DNA of 64,000 nucleotides, taken from positions 21,246 through 85,245 of the forward strand of contig SLNJ01000008.1 in assembly GCA_007133065.1 (NCBI GenBank). Direction: 5' to 3'. Source of the stretch: Opitutales bacterium (GTDB lineage: Bacteria > Verrucomicrobiota > Verrucomicrobiia > Opitutales > Oceanipulchritudinaceae). Positions 8,335 to 18,536 of the stretch are shown here, in pieces. The notes under the pieces were generated by a model, which worked only from the letters and a program-made list of their open reading frames with translations, did not search any database and was not told the origin of the DNA. Numbering within the stretch: the first letter of the stretch is position 1; each line of letters opens with the position of its first letter. The position numbers were made by a program, and so were the translations under genes.

Positions 8335-10491
8335 ATGCATGTGACAACAATCGGTGATCACACGACGGAAGGTCCGGCCGATGCTTCGCAATCCCCCAAT
8401 GCCGACCTCCGCCCTGCGGCTGCGTTCCGGCTGCCGGAAACCAGCGTCCGTGCCGCGAGCCTCCTGCGCCGTTTTGAGAACGGACTACTGCGCGTCGACC
8501 GCGTGGTTGAACGCGTGCTTCCTCCGAACCTCAACCCGTTGACCCAGACGGGCGCGATCGCGAACACCTGCTTCCTGGTCGCGTTGGTCACCGGAATCCT
8601 GCTACTCCTGTGGTACTCCCCAAGTCTATCCCAGGCTTACGACTCGCTGGCCGAAGCGTCGGCACTCGGCGGATTCGTTCGCTCAATGCACCGCTACAGC
8701 TCCGATGCATGTGTATTCTTCATGGTGCTGCACGTCGTACGAGTTGTACTCGCCCGGAAATTCCAGGGGCCGCGCTCGCTGGCATGGGTCACCGGCGTGG
8801 CGCTTGCCCTCCTTGTCTGGGGGATCGGGTGGACCGGTTACTGGCTCGTCTGGGACGTACGCGCCCAAGAGATAGCCCTGCTCACCGCCCGTGCGGTCGA
8901 TGTGTTGCCGCTATTCTCCGAGCCGATCTCGCGGGCATTTCTCACCAATGAGACCGTGCCATCGCTCCTCTTCTTCCTCGTCTTCTTCGCACACATGCTG
9001 CTCCCGCTCGCCATGGGCGCGGTCCTCTGGCTGCACCTCTCCCGCCTCAACCGCCCCAGGCTGATGACCGGCCGGGCCATGACCGTGTGGATTGTTGGCG
9101 CCACCGTCATCCTCTCGCTCCTTCTGCCCGCGGAGAACGCGGCGCGGGCGGATGTCTCCGTTCAACCCGAACGCTTTACCATGGATTGGTGGTATCTCTG
9201 GCCGCTCGCGGTGAGCGAGCGCCTCAACGGCGGTCTCCTGTGGACCGTGTTTCTGGCCGGAATTATCGCGTGCGCGACCCTCCCGTGGTGGACCAGGCGG
9301 AACACGCGCACGAAGCAGCAATCGCAACCGTCCCCATCCGAAAAGGCAATCGTCAACAAAGAGGCCTGCCAGGGGTGCACCCTCTGTTCACGCGATTGCC
9401 CCTTCGACGCCATCGCCATGGTCCCCGACACGACGGCAAACCGCCGGCGTTCATTCGCCGAAGTCGATCCCGCCCGCTGTGTCGCGTGCGGCATTTGTAC
9501 CGGAGCATGCGACTCCGACGCAATCGCCCTTCCATGGCTCGACCCGAAGGATGTCCGCAGGCAAATCAAAACCTGGATCGGCGCGGATACCGCCGCCGGA
9601 ATACGTCCGTTCATCGCCTTCCTGTGCGGCGAGTCGGCCGGGGGCACGCTTACGGTAGACGCTGCGACCGGGCGATCTCCCCAGCTCCCGGGGTACCACA
9701 CGATCCCAGTCCCGTGCGCGGGATGGGTCGGCGCACCGCTTCTTGAATGGGTTGTTTCAATCGGCGCCGAGGGCATCCTGGTTGTCGGCTGCGGTCACGG
9801 CGAGCCGACCTACCGCGAGGGCGCCGAATGGCTTGAGCGACGGCTGCAAGGCACCAGAAAACCCGTGTTGCGCCGCCGGCGAGTCGATCCCGAACGAATC
9901 CAATACCTCCGGCTCGACCGGATCCAGGCACACAGGCTTCCCGGCCTCGCCGACGCGTTCCGGAACAGCATCATACCCCCGAGCCCGCCGCAGCATCACA
10001 GCCGGGCGCGGCGCATCGCCGGTGCCATCGCGCTCGCGGCGGTGCTCTCCGCCGCCACCTGGAGCCTCAGTGATCTGCCGTACCGGCCCCATACCTCGGA
10101 TCCCGAGTGGATCATCTCCTTCAAGCATTGGGGGACACAGATCGCTGATTCCCAAGCCCTGGATCCCGGCGCCGAGGATCACCGCCCCGTCCACATGCGC
10201 GGCCAGACAGAGGCGGATGGCCCCCGAGTCCCGGTCCGCCTGCGCGTTTTTCTAGACGGCGAGCTGCACGTCGACTCCAGCTACGCACCGGGCGGACTGC
10301 GCGATGACGGTGCCAGCTCCGCCCTCGAACGCATCCCCCTCGATCCAGGCGAATACGACGTGCGGGTCCAGATCGGCGATACCGTCGATCCGAACGTCTG
10401 GTCGCACGAGTGGACCGGCCGAGTTGCATTCGGCGAACGCGACCGACGCGTCCTCCTCTTCGACCGCGATCACGGATTTCAGCTCCATTGA
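8335..10491 (+). CDS. Cytochrome b / 2x[4Fe-4S] ferredoxin / MvhD-like fusion protein
   Basis: A 718-residue multidomain protein. Residues about 60-320 are a cytochrome b6-like membrane domain with two His-x13-His pairs (HRYSS...VLH and AHMLL...LWLH), enough for two b hemes. Residues about 340-400 carry two ferredoxin motifs, CQGCTLCSRDCP and CVACGICTGAC. Residues about 420-520 resemble the MvhD/FlpD delta subunit, with cysteines in LCGES, VPCAG and VVGCGHG. A further membrane helix near 560-580 precedes a C-terminal beta-rich domain that should be extracytoplasmic. It ends the oxidase-like operon, so it may take electrons from quinol or a cytoplasmic donor to a carrier for the CuA subunit. 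Domain calls are by motif; the role is inferred. Confidence 0.8.
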   Translation: MHVTTIGDHTTEGPADASQSPNADLRPAAAFRLPETSVRAASLLRRFENGLLRVDRVVERVLPPNLNPLTQTGAIANTCFLVALVTGILLLLWYSPSLSQAYDSLAEASALGGFVRSMHRYSSDACVFFMVLHVVRVVLARKFQGPRSLAWVTGVALALLVWGIGWTGYWLVWDVRAQEIALLTARAVDVLPLFSEPISRAFLTNETVPSLLFFLVFFAHMLLPLAMGAVLWLHLSRLNRPRLMTGRAMTVWIVGATVILSLLLPAENAARADVSVQPERFTMDWWYLWPLAVSERLNGGLLWTVFLAGIIACATLPWWTRRNTRTKQQSQPSPSEKAIVNKEACQGCTLCSRDCPFDAIAMVPDTTANRRRSFAEVDPARCVACGICTGACDSDAIALPWLDPKDVRRQIKTWIGADTAAGIRPFIAFLCGESAGGTLTVDAATGRSPQLPGYHTIPVPCAGWVGAPLLEWVVSIGAEGILVVGCGHGEPTYREGAEWLERRLQGTRKPVLRRRRVDPERIQYLRLDRIQAHRLPGLADAFRNSIIPPSPPQHHSRARRIAGAIALAAVLSAATWSLSDLPYRPHTSDPEWIISFKHWGTQIADSQALDPGAEDHRPVHMRGQTEADGPRVPVRLRVFLDGELHVDSSYAPGGLRDDGASSALERIPLDPGEYDVRVQIGDTVDPNVWSHEWTGRVAFGERDRRVLLFDRDHGFQLH

Positions 10492-10495
10492 ATCC

Positions 10496-10854
10496 CACAC
10501 GCTGCGCAACCGGTTCGGCTACGAAACGCCCCGGTTCGAGGGGCTGTTCATCCTGATCGAAGGCGAGCACAATTGGGTTCTGACCAACCGCAGCTACACC
10601 GGATGCCCTCCGCCACACCACAACGACCGCACCGTCATCGCCGACCCCTCGACGATCGCCTTGAATCGACTCTTCCTCGGATACGCCGGATATCACAGTA
10701 CGGCAACGAGTTTGGAGTCAGCCTGACCCGATCCCTCGGCCACAATCTCAGAGTGCTCTTGAAAACCACTCGATATATCGGACGAACCGGTGCGCCGACC
10801 GGAGTCGATGTTGACAAATCCAAAATCTGGGCACAGCTCGAATTCGATCTCTAA
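10496..10854 (+). pseudogene. Truncated, frameshifted remnant of an outer-membrane beta-barrel gene
   Basis: Two reading frames together spell the tail of a barrel protein. Frame 2 from about 10496 to 10694 reads RFGYETPRFEGLFILIEGEH and runs to LFLGYAGYH. Frame 1 from about 10699 continues with YGNEFGVSLTRSLGHNL and ends in KIWAQLEFDL, a C-terminal aromatic beta-strand typical of outer-membrane proteins. A one-base indel near 10690-10700 separates them. No start codon or N-terminal half is present. It lies just upstream of the alginate lyase gene, and the pattern resembles alginate-export-type porins, but that family match is from memory. Confidence 0.6.
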
Positions 10855-10870
10855 ACTCGACCTCTGTGCT

Positions 10871-12001
10871 ATGAAACGCCATATCCTCGTCTTTGCCTCT
10901 ATCCTGCTTGCATGGCCAGCGGTCATTCAGGCGTCACCACCGACTCGAACAATAACCAATACCATGAACGGCGATCAACCCAATCTCCATGGGCACGTAT
11001 TCCTTACCCCGGACCGGATTATCCGTCTTCAGGAACGGGTTGCGGAGCGCCGCGAACCGACTTGGTCCGCGTGGCAACAGGTGCGGGAGGAGGCCGACAA
11101 GGCACGCGAACGAGCGCCGCAGGTCCCGGAGGTCTGGCACGTCCCGGGGTTCTATGACGACGCCGATGGACACCGCAACTCCAAGCGGGTGCTCCAGGAC
11201 GACGCCAACGCGACCTACACGCTCGCCCTGGCGTATCAGATCACCGGCGACGATGCTTACGCTGATGCCGCCCTGCGCTTCATCAATGCATGGAGCCGAC
11301 TCGAAAAGCTCCGCACCGCAGACGACTCCACCCTCTCCTTCAGCTATCACTTTCCCGCAATCATCTTCGGGGCGGCCCTGCTCAGCGAATACGAAGCATG
11401 GACCCCCGACGATCGCGAACAATTCGCGGCGTTCCTCAAAGAGCGCGCGCTTCCGATGAACACAATGCAGGGAACAAACAACTGGGGAAACTGGGGGCTG
11501 GTTCTGGTACTGGCAATCGCCGCGTATCTACAGGACGCCGGGCTCTTCGAAGAAGGCGTGGCACGCTGGAAGGATTTCATCGAGCACCAGATCGCCGAGG
11601 ACGGACACCTCCCACACGAAGTAACGCGCAATCGCGGACTTGGTGGACACGGGATCTGGTACTCCCACTTCACCCTCATGCCCCAGACCATCGCCGCCGA
11701 GATCGCCCGCGTGAACGGCGTCGACCTCTACGATTACGAGTCCCCCTCGGGCCGTACCTTGAAACTCGCCTTTCACCGACTCGCACCATGGGTCCGAAAT
11801 CCCGACTCCTTCCCCTACTACAAAGGCGGTGACGACTACCCGCTTCGAGCCAGCACCTATATCAGCTACTTTGAGATCCTGCACCCGCGCTGGCCGCATC
11901 CCGACGCCCGGGCACTCATCGAACAGCACCGCCCCCTCACCGCGACACACAGCGCCCCGCACATCACCTTCACGCACGGGCACGAGGGAGAGGCGGAATA
12001 G
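10871..12001 (+). CDS. Secreted alginate lyase family protein
   Basis: A 376-residue protein with a signal peptide (MKRHILVFASILLAW followed by an Ala-rich cleavage region) and an all-helical catalytic domain of the alginate lyase (PF05426-type) superfamily. The active-site-like NNWGNWG lies near residue 200, and HGIWYSHFTLMP near residue 260 supplies His and Tyr candidates. It should cleave uronate polysaccharide by beta-elimination in the periplasm or outside. The ATG at 10871 begins the signal peptide; an upstream in-frame ATG at 10790 overlaps the barrel remnant. The preceding remnant suggests this gene was once part of a larger uptake locus. The exact substrate is uncertain. Confidence 0.82.
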   Translation: MKRHILVFASILLAWPAVIQASPPTRTITNTMNGDQPNLHGHVFLTPDRIIRLQERVAERREPTWSAWQQVREEADKARERAPQVPEVWHVPGFYDDADGHRNSKRVLQDDANATYTLALAYQITGDDAYADAALRFINAWSRLEKLRTADDSTLSFSYHFPAIIFGAALLSEYEAWTPDDREQFAAFLKERALPMNTMQGTNNWGNWGLVLVLAIAAYLQDAGLFEEGVARWKDFIEHQIAEDGHLPHEVTRNRGLGGHGIWYSHFTLMPQTIAAEIARVNGVDLYDYESPSGRTLKLAFHRLAPWVRNPDSFPYYKGGDDYPLRASTYISYFEILHPRWPHPDARALIEQHRPLTATHSAPHITFTHGHEGEAE

Positions 12002-12043
12002 AGGCGAGACCGCCCCGGAACCTATAAAACCGGCTGCAGGACC

Positions 12044-12772
12044 CTACAACCGCCCGGCGGCTTCCTCATCGACAAGCCAAACCACTCGCTCAGCGTAGCG
12101 CCGAAGCAGTTGAATCGGACGGTGCGAATCCTCAGGCTCGGAATGAAGAACGTCGTGCACGGCATCCGCCTTGCCCGCCCCGGTCACAATCACACAGATC
12201 CGGGAGCATCGGGAAATTCCGGTCTCGTTGATGGTGAGGCGCCATCCCTTTCCGGGGACTTCGACGCAACTGAAGTTGTCCTCCGTCTCGAGCCCGATCA
12301 AAGGGCTTCCCGGAAAGAGCGAAGCCGTGTGACCATCCTCTCCCATCCCCAGGAAACAGAGGTCGAACCCGCGGTGTTCCCCGAAGCGCTCGGCCCACAG
12401 TCGATTGAATACAATGCCCGCACTGTGTGGGTCCACATCCACCGGCCAGGGAATCCGGTTCTCCTCCCGCACGCCCATCGGATCAAGGAATAGCCGTTCC
12501 GCCGTTCCGAAGTTGCTCTCCTCGGAATCTCGCGGAACATGACGCTCGTCGCTCGTCGTCCACAGCGCCGCGTTCAACTGATCCGAGTCGAATACACCCT
12601 GCGCGACGCACCATCTGTAGAACGCCTTCGGGGTCGACCCTCCGGTCAATGCGATAAGCGAGAACGACTCCGCCGTTCCGGAAGCCTCCTGGATGGCTTC
12701 CGCCATCTTACGGTACAAGGCGTCCCGGTCCCCGATGTGAAACGCTCCGTACGAGGTCTGTTGCGTTAACAT
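12044..12772 (-). CDS. pgl: 6-phosphogluconolactonase
   Basis: Hydrolyses 6-phosphogluconolactone in the oxidative pentose phosphate pathway. The 242-residue length and motifs match: TGGSTPKAFYRW near residue 45, SDERHVPRDSEESNF near 75, and MGEDGHTASLFPG near 145. The ATG at 12772 is preferred over a GTG six bases upstream. It is convergent with the alginate lyase gene, with no zwf or gnd nearby. About 170 bases upstream, to 12946, contain no gene. Confidence 0.94.
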   Translation of the reverse strand: MLTQQTSYGAFHIGDRDALYRKMAEAIQEASGTAESFSLIALTGGSTPKAFYRWCVAQGVFDSDQLNAALWTTSDERHVPRDSEESNFGTAERLFLDPMGVREENRIPWPVDVDPHSAGIVFNRLWAERFGEHRGFDLCFLGMGEDGHTASLFPGSPLIGLETEDNFSCVEVPGKGWRLTINETGISRCSRICVIVTGAGKADAVHDVLHSEPEDSHRPIQLLRRYAERVVWLVDEEAAGRL

Positions 12773-12946
12773 AAGCACCCGCCGAGCAAATCAAAGCCGG
12801 CGCATACCTCAATCACAATTATGCCCCCGCTATCAAATAAACCACCTTAAAGTATTATTTTTCTTGATCGCAGTCTCGCTGAGACATAAACTGCCAGATT
12901 ATAGGCCACGCCCTTTTGGGGGGCTGGCTCCGACGGAGGAAATTTG

Positions 12947-14254
12947 ATGAGAGTACCAAAACGAACGCAGGTGGTCATCGCAGGAGCTGGGCCGGTAGGC
13001 CAGTTCGCAGCCTTGGTTCTGGCCCGGCGCGGTATCGATGTTGCCATTTTCGATGCCCAACCCCACCGCAGCGTACACAGCTACGCCCTGACCCTGCACC
13101 CGGGAACCCTGAGTTTGCTCGACGACTTCGGCTTGTTGGAAGACCTGGTTGCCGGTTCACGCAAGGTGAGCCGAATCCGCTTCTACCGCGACTCGAGCGG
13201 CGTAGGCAGCCTCGATCTGACAGCCGCGGATCTGGGCGTGCCATATGTTGCGGTTGCAGGCCAGAACGACCTCGAGAACGTGCTTGAAAAAGCACTGCGG
13301 GAGGCCGGGGTGGTCGTGCGCTGGAATCACCGGGTGGCGCAGCTCACCCAAGAATCCGACAAGGTGCGCGTACGCGTGGACGAGCTGGAGGAACGAACCG
13401 TCGGGTATGCGGTGGCGCACACCGAACGCATGGTCCGTACAAGCCGCGACATTGAAGCGAGCTTTGTCATCGGGGCGGACGGATGTCACTCCCTCGTGCG
13501 CCACAGCCTTCGCATTCCCTTTCCTGAAGTCGGCCCGGCCGAGGATTTCGCAATCTTCGAATTTACGGCTGACTGCGGGGACTGTGATTCCCTGCAAATC
13601 GTTGAGAAGGACGACCGGGTCAACGTGCGATGGCCGATCGGGGGACGGGGGTGCCGCTGGAGCTTTCAACTCGACGAAAACGAAGCCGCCCCCCGGGACC
13701 TTCGCGAAAAGAGTCCTCAACTGGTACAGCTTGTCGGAGCAACGGCCATGCGGGTGCTCAGCGTCGATCGTCTGCGTGAATTGCTCAATGAGCGGGTGCC
13801 GTGGTGTCCGGCGCGCGTGTCGAACAACTACTGGCGGCTCTGGGTGCGGTTTGAACGGCGCCTTGTGGAACGATTTGGACAAGGACGCGTCTGGCTGGCG
13901 GGCGATGCCGCCCACCTCGCTGGACCCGTAGGCGTTCAGAGCATGAACGTCGGAATGCGTGAGGTCGCTGAACTGGTCGAGAAGATGGTCTCGGTACTGA
14001 AGTCCGGCGCTGTGCTCAACTCATTGGAGGGCTATCAGCACGAGCGCCTGGCGGAATGGCGCTTTCTACTGGGACTCGACGGCGGCCTGGAGCCTGGCGC
14101 CGATGCGCATCCGTCGCTCGCGGCAAATCATCAACGCCTGCTCTCATGGCTTCCGGCTTCCGGACCGGAGTTGGCCACTCTTGCCGAGATGCTTGGCTTC
14201 ACCGTGCGCGGCGCGCCTGCGGCTGCCTCACATGGACCTCACGCCACCGCCTAG
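12947..14254 (+). CDS. FAD-dependent monooxygenase (PHBH/UbiH fold)
   Basis: A 435-residue flavoprotein hydroxylase. The N-terminal dinucleotide-binding motif GAGPVGQFAALVLARRG is at about residues 10-26, the middle motif GADGCHSLVRHS near 175, and the third FAD motif WLAGDAAHLAGPVGVQSMN near 317. These are the standard three motifs of the aromatic hydroxylase family. A strong GGAGG site at about 12936-12940 precedes the ATG at 12947. No neighbour belongs to ubiquinone or aromatic pathways, so the substrate is unknown. Confidence 0.82.
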   Translation: MRVPKRTQVVIAGAGPVGQFAALVLARRGIDVAIFDAQPHRSVHSYALTLHPGTLSLLDDFGLLEDLVAGSRKVSRIRFYRDSSGVGSLDLTAADLGVPYVAVAGQNDLENVLEKALREAGVVVRWNHRVAQLTQESDKVRVRVDELEERTVGYAVAHTERMVRTSRDIEASFVIGADGCHSLVRHSLRIPFPEVGPAEDFAIFEFTADCGDCDSLQIVEKDDRVNVRWPIGGRGCRWSFQLDENEAAPRDLREKSPQLVQLVGATAMRVLSVDRLRELLNERVPWCPARVSNNYWRLWVRFERRLVERFGQGRVWLAGDAAHLAGPVGVQSMNVGMREVAELVEKMVSVLKSGAVLNSLEGYQHERLAEWRFLLGLDGGLEPGADAHPSLAANHQRLLSWLPASGPELATLAEMLGFTVRGAPAAASHGPHATA

Positions 14255-14289
14255 CCCGACCGCGCGAACCCGCGGTCGCCCGCCGGCCG

Positions 14290-15102
14290 TTATCGCAACG
14301 CAATCAGCCTGTGGTACGTTATACCATACCGACGACTGAGCTCGGCGGCGGGAGGAGGCGGCACCCCCTCCCGCTGTGCCGCGGCTACAAGTCGGCGGCC
14401 CGTCCCGGTCAACACGGTCATGCGGATCGAAACCGAACGCGGATACGCGGCCGAGTGACGGGTTCCCCCGATCCTTATAATGCCGTCATGGTCGGGATGA
14501 AAAGCAGCATCGATACTTCCGGTCGCATCCGAATTCCTGAACCGCACCTCGAAATCAAGTAGGCTGTCGACGACCCGGGCGGCCCGGGCGTCTCGAGGCA
14601 CACCGCCGTAAAACGCGGCTACGGACCGTTCCAAACCTGCATCGTCTCCGAACCATTCGTGGAAGACCGTAGCGGAATCGACCACGACCCGGTAGAGCCG
14701 ACGCGGGTACGATTCGTCCTCCGGATCATCGGTGTGGTAGATCACGGCATTGACGTCGCCGGCGACGCTTCGATCACGGTCGAAAACCGTGCTGTACATC
14801 CGTAATTGCGTAACAACGCCGAAATCCGTGTTCCGGGGAATTGCCACAATCGTTGTCTCTTCCGATCGCAGGATCGATTGCAGGTCCTCCGCGAGCAACT
14901 GGAGCACCAGTCGCGCCTCCTGGTCGGCTAGCATTCGATCCGTGGATGCGTTCCAGACCCCGAGCACACTGCGCAACACACCCAGCATCACCGCCGCCAC
15001 TACGACCAGCAGTCCGGCGGCAACGATGACTTCGATAACCGTGAATCCGCGCCTCGAAGGCAACCAGCCTGACATGCTTCGATGCGTGTCATGTAGGACC
15101 AT
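14290..15102 (-). CDS. Pseudopilin (PulJ/GspJ-like), last of a four-gene operon
   Basis: A 270-residue protein with a type IV prepilin signature: a basic leader ending SRRG, then FTVIEVIVAAGLLVVVAAVM as the hydrophobic helix with Glu at +5. The large C-terminal domain suits a GspJ-like minor pseudopilin. The ATG at 15102 lies two bases after the upstream gene's stop, implying coupling; an ATG at 15075 would give a shorter, more typical leader. It should assemble in the inner membrane as part of a pseudopilus. Confidence 0.72.
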   Translation of the reverse strand: MVLHDTHRSMSGWLPSRRGFTVIEVIVAAGLLVVVAAVMLGVLRSVLGVWNASTDRMLADQEARLVLQLLAEDLQSILRSEETTIVAIPRNTDFGVVTQLRMYSTVFDRDRSVAGDVNAVIYHTDDPEDESYPRRLYRVVVDSATVFHEWFGDDAGLERSVAAFYGGVPRDARAARVVDSLLDFEVRFRNSDATGSIDAAFHPDHDGIIRIGGTRHSAAYPRSVSIRMTVLTGTGRRLVAAAQREGVPPPPAAELSRRYGITYHRLIALR

Positions 15103-15103
15103 G

Positions 15104-15655
15104 TTACGGCCGCAACAGAACCGGAACGTACCACCGAGTCTCCGGGGCGTGTCGCTCCATCCACGTATCATCCACGATCGCGTCGGGCCCCGGTACGGGC
15201 AAACGGCTGACTCCGACCAAAAGCGCCAGCGCCCACTCCGACGACGGGGTGCCTTTCCGCGTCACCGTCGCTCTGTAGATCCCGCTCGACCTCCGCGGCG
15301 GCGCGGTTTCCTCCATCCTTCGCCGCCACACCTCCTGGAAGTCCGATCCCCAGGCCCGGAAGGGCCAAGTCGCAGCGCGGCCCGAATCGTCCAACCACAG
15401 GTAGAGGTCAAGCGATTTTTCCATCGACAATGCTTGTCTGACAGACTCGAACCCGCGCTCGCGCAACGCGATCTCGATCGCGGGCGACACGCTCGCCAAC
15501 TCCGCCAGACGCCTTCCCTCGGCAGCGTTCCCCGCCACGGTGGCGAGCAGCCCCAGCACCGCCAGGAGCCCCATGGATAAGATTCCGATCGCCAGAACGA
15601 CCTCGAACAGGGAGAACCCACCGCCGCCCCGGCGCAACCCGAGCAACCGGTTCAC
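15104..15655 (-). CDS. Pseudopilin (PulI/GspI-like)
   Basis: A 183-residue prepilin-like protein. The leader MNRLLGLRRGGGG precedes FSLFEVVLAIGILSMGLLAV, with the conserved Glu at +5. It begins at a GTG that overlaps the upstream stop codon by four bases (GTGA), showing translational coupling. The small globular part has no domain I can name. GspI-like assignment rests on helix sequence and operon position. Confidence 0.72.
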   Translation of the reverse strand: MNRLLGLRRGGGGFSLFEVVLAIGILSMGLLAVLGLLATVAGNAAEGRRLAELASVSPAIEIALRERGFESVRQALSMEKSLDLYLWLDDSGRAATWPFRAWGSDFQEVWRRRMEETAPPRRSSGIYRATVTRKGTPSSEWALALLVGVSRLPVPGPDAIVDDTWMERHAPETRWYVPVLLRP

Positions 15656-16269
15656 CGGAGTTCCTCCGGGTCGGTTATCATTTCGACCGCTCCGATGCGG
15701 CTCACGTAGAACCCGGCGATCGGTTCCCCGCCTTCAGTCCCGGAAGGCCCGGATGAATCCGGACGGCCCGACTGCGGATCGGGCCCGAAACGGAACACCG
15801 CTCCGGGCGAACGAAACTCGCCCGCAGCCGTGAACGCATAGTAGGTCCAGAGCGGACCACGCCCCTCCTCCACCGGATGATTGCACGGGTAGGTCAGACG
15901 CATCTCCCCTCCGGCCCGGTTCGCATCTTCCAGAAATCGAATCCCCTCCGGCAACAACAGCTCCCCCCGCACAGCCGCCCACCGGCTCGGATCACGTGCG
16001 TCTCGTACCACGATAGTAAATACACGCCGGTGTCGTTCCGGATCGACAGGAGAGTCCGCCACAAGCACCCGCGATTCCGCCCGGCCGAGGATGGCATGAA
16101 TCCGGGCAGAGCGGATCACCGCGGCAGCCTGCAGTGCCGCCGCGTCCGCCCGCGCCGCGGTCCCGCTGTCCCGCAAACCCCATCCGACGACGGCGGTAAG
16201 CGTGGCGATCAATCCGAGAACCAGTACCAGTTCGAGAGCCGTGAACCCGCTCGCCCGCTCCCTTGTCAT
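15652..16269 (-). CDS. Pseudopilin (GspH/FimT-like)
   Basis: A 205-residue prepilin-like protein with a short leader MTRERASG and helix FTALELVLVLGLIATLTAVV, Glu at +5. The ATG at 16269 overlaps the preceding stop as ATGA; an upstream ATG at 16287 is less likely. The C-terminal domain carries the beta-rich pattern expected of GspH-like proteins. It should be processed by a prepilin peptidase, which is not in this window. Confidence 0.72.
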   Translation of the reverse strand: MTRERASGFTALELVLVLGLIATLTAVVGWGLRDSGTAARADAAALQAAAVIRSARIHAILGRAESRVLVADSPVDPERHRRVFTIVVRDARDPSRWAAVRGELLLPEGIRFLEDANRAGGEMRLTYPCNHPVEEGRGPLWTYYAFTAAGEFRSPGAVFRFGPDPQSGRPDSSGPSGTEGGEPIAGFYVSRIGAVEMITDPEELR

Positions 16270-16892
16270 CTCCAGCTGTACACCCATTGCCAGTCGTCGC
16301 GCTCCTGTGCGTTGCGCGAGTATAGTATAACCCCCTCCCGCACCGGTTCCGCTGAAGCGTGCGGGATCTCGGCGAGCGCCGAAGGGGGAATGACCCCGCT
16401 CCCCTCCCCATCGACCACCACGACGATGTCCGGATTTCCAAATGCGTCCACGATCTCGCCGGCATACGTATTCCCCTCCGGTGAAAACTCCGCCTCGGAA
16501 AACGAATGGAAGGGGATCCTTCGGAAATTTGCCTTGCGGGCGTACACATCAAGTGGCTCACCACCTGACAGACCCCTTCCGCTCAGCGTTTCCACGAAAA
16601 CAGCATTGTTATCGCGCAACGTAAACCGGGCCCCATCGACCCCCATCGTCGGATAATGTCCATACTCCGCGCGAAAGTGCTCGTACGCGCTGCGGTATTG
16701 CTGAAACTGGAGCATCGTTCGGCTCTTCAAAGCCGCGCGCTGCACCAATCCGGCTGCCGGCAGCAGCAACGCCATCAGGATCGCGATCACCGCCATCACC
16801 ACCAGCAACTCCACGAGACTCCATCCGCCTGTGCCCGGACCGTGTAATTCATCACCGTCACCCAACGCCATCACACCCGGGATCACAGGCAT
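16266..16892 (-). CDS. Pseudopilin (GspG-like), first gene of the operon
   Basis: A protein of about 208 residues with leader ending GTGG and helix WSLVELLVVMAVIAILMALL. The +1 residue of the mature form would be Trp instead of the usual Phe or Met. YGHYPTMG and a glycine-rich region with DAFGNPDIV resemble the GspG C-terminal domain. Starts at 16892 or 16871 are both ATG; a TTG at 16910 is also in frame. Four pseudopilin genes follow one another with overlaps, but no ATPase, secretin or assembly gene is here. Confidence 0.7.
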   Translation of the reverse strand: MPVIPGVMALGDGDELHGPGTGGWSLVELLVVMAVIAILMALLLPAAGLVQRAALKSRTMLQFQQYRSAYEHFRAEYGHYPTMGVDGARFTLRDNNAVFVETLSGRGLSGGEPLDVYARKANFRRIPFHSFSEAEFSPEGNTYAGEIVDAFGNPDIVVVVDGEGSGVIPPSALAEIPHASAEPVREGVILYSRNAQERDDWQWVYSWR

Positions 16893-17003
16893 CGAATCAT
16901 AGTATGTCAATACGATTTATTGTAAATAGTTTTAACGGCCCGGCAACGCTGAGCCCCGGTAGAGGGGGCCGCGCACAGAGCCGAAAAACCTCCGCTAATA
17001 TCG

Positions 17004-17033
17004 TTGACATGCGCGTGGATACCCCGTTCTACT
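17004..17033 (+). promoter_or_regulatory. Candidate sigma-70 promoter for rho
   Basis: TTGACA at 17004-17009 is followed after 18 bases by TCTACT at 17028-17033, a four-of-six match to TATAAT. It would give rho a leader of about 165 bases, consistent with autoregulated rho leaders in other bacteria. The rest of 16893-17206 shows no other feature I can name. Confidence 0.4.
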
Positions 17034-17206
17034 GAAAAGCGACGCTCCCGAACAAGCAGGATCCGGCCGTGTTCTACAGGGCCGGGTTTCGGGAAGTCAT
17101 TTCCGGGACGAACCAACGTCCTTCCTTGCCGGATTCCATTCGAACGGGCTGACCGTACTCGCTTGATCGTGCTGATTCCGACGCAGGCAGATTTGTTTCC
17201 TATCGC

Positions 17207-18349
<1,143 letters not shown>

Positions 18350-18536
18350 CGTGGTCTCTGTGGCAGCATCACCCCGTCATATTGAATCGCGCGGGACTCC
18401 CTCAAGCGACGGCCTCCCAGGCTCAAAAGGAGGGATGGATGGCGCTGCGGACCGGACCGGATCGCCTGACGCAAACTTTTTCGGCTTTTTTCTTGCCGGT
18501 GAAAATCCGGCTCCGTAATACACTCGGGCTTATTGC

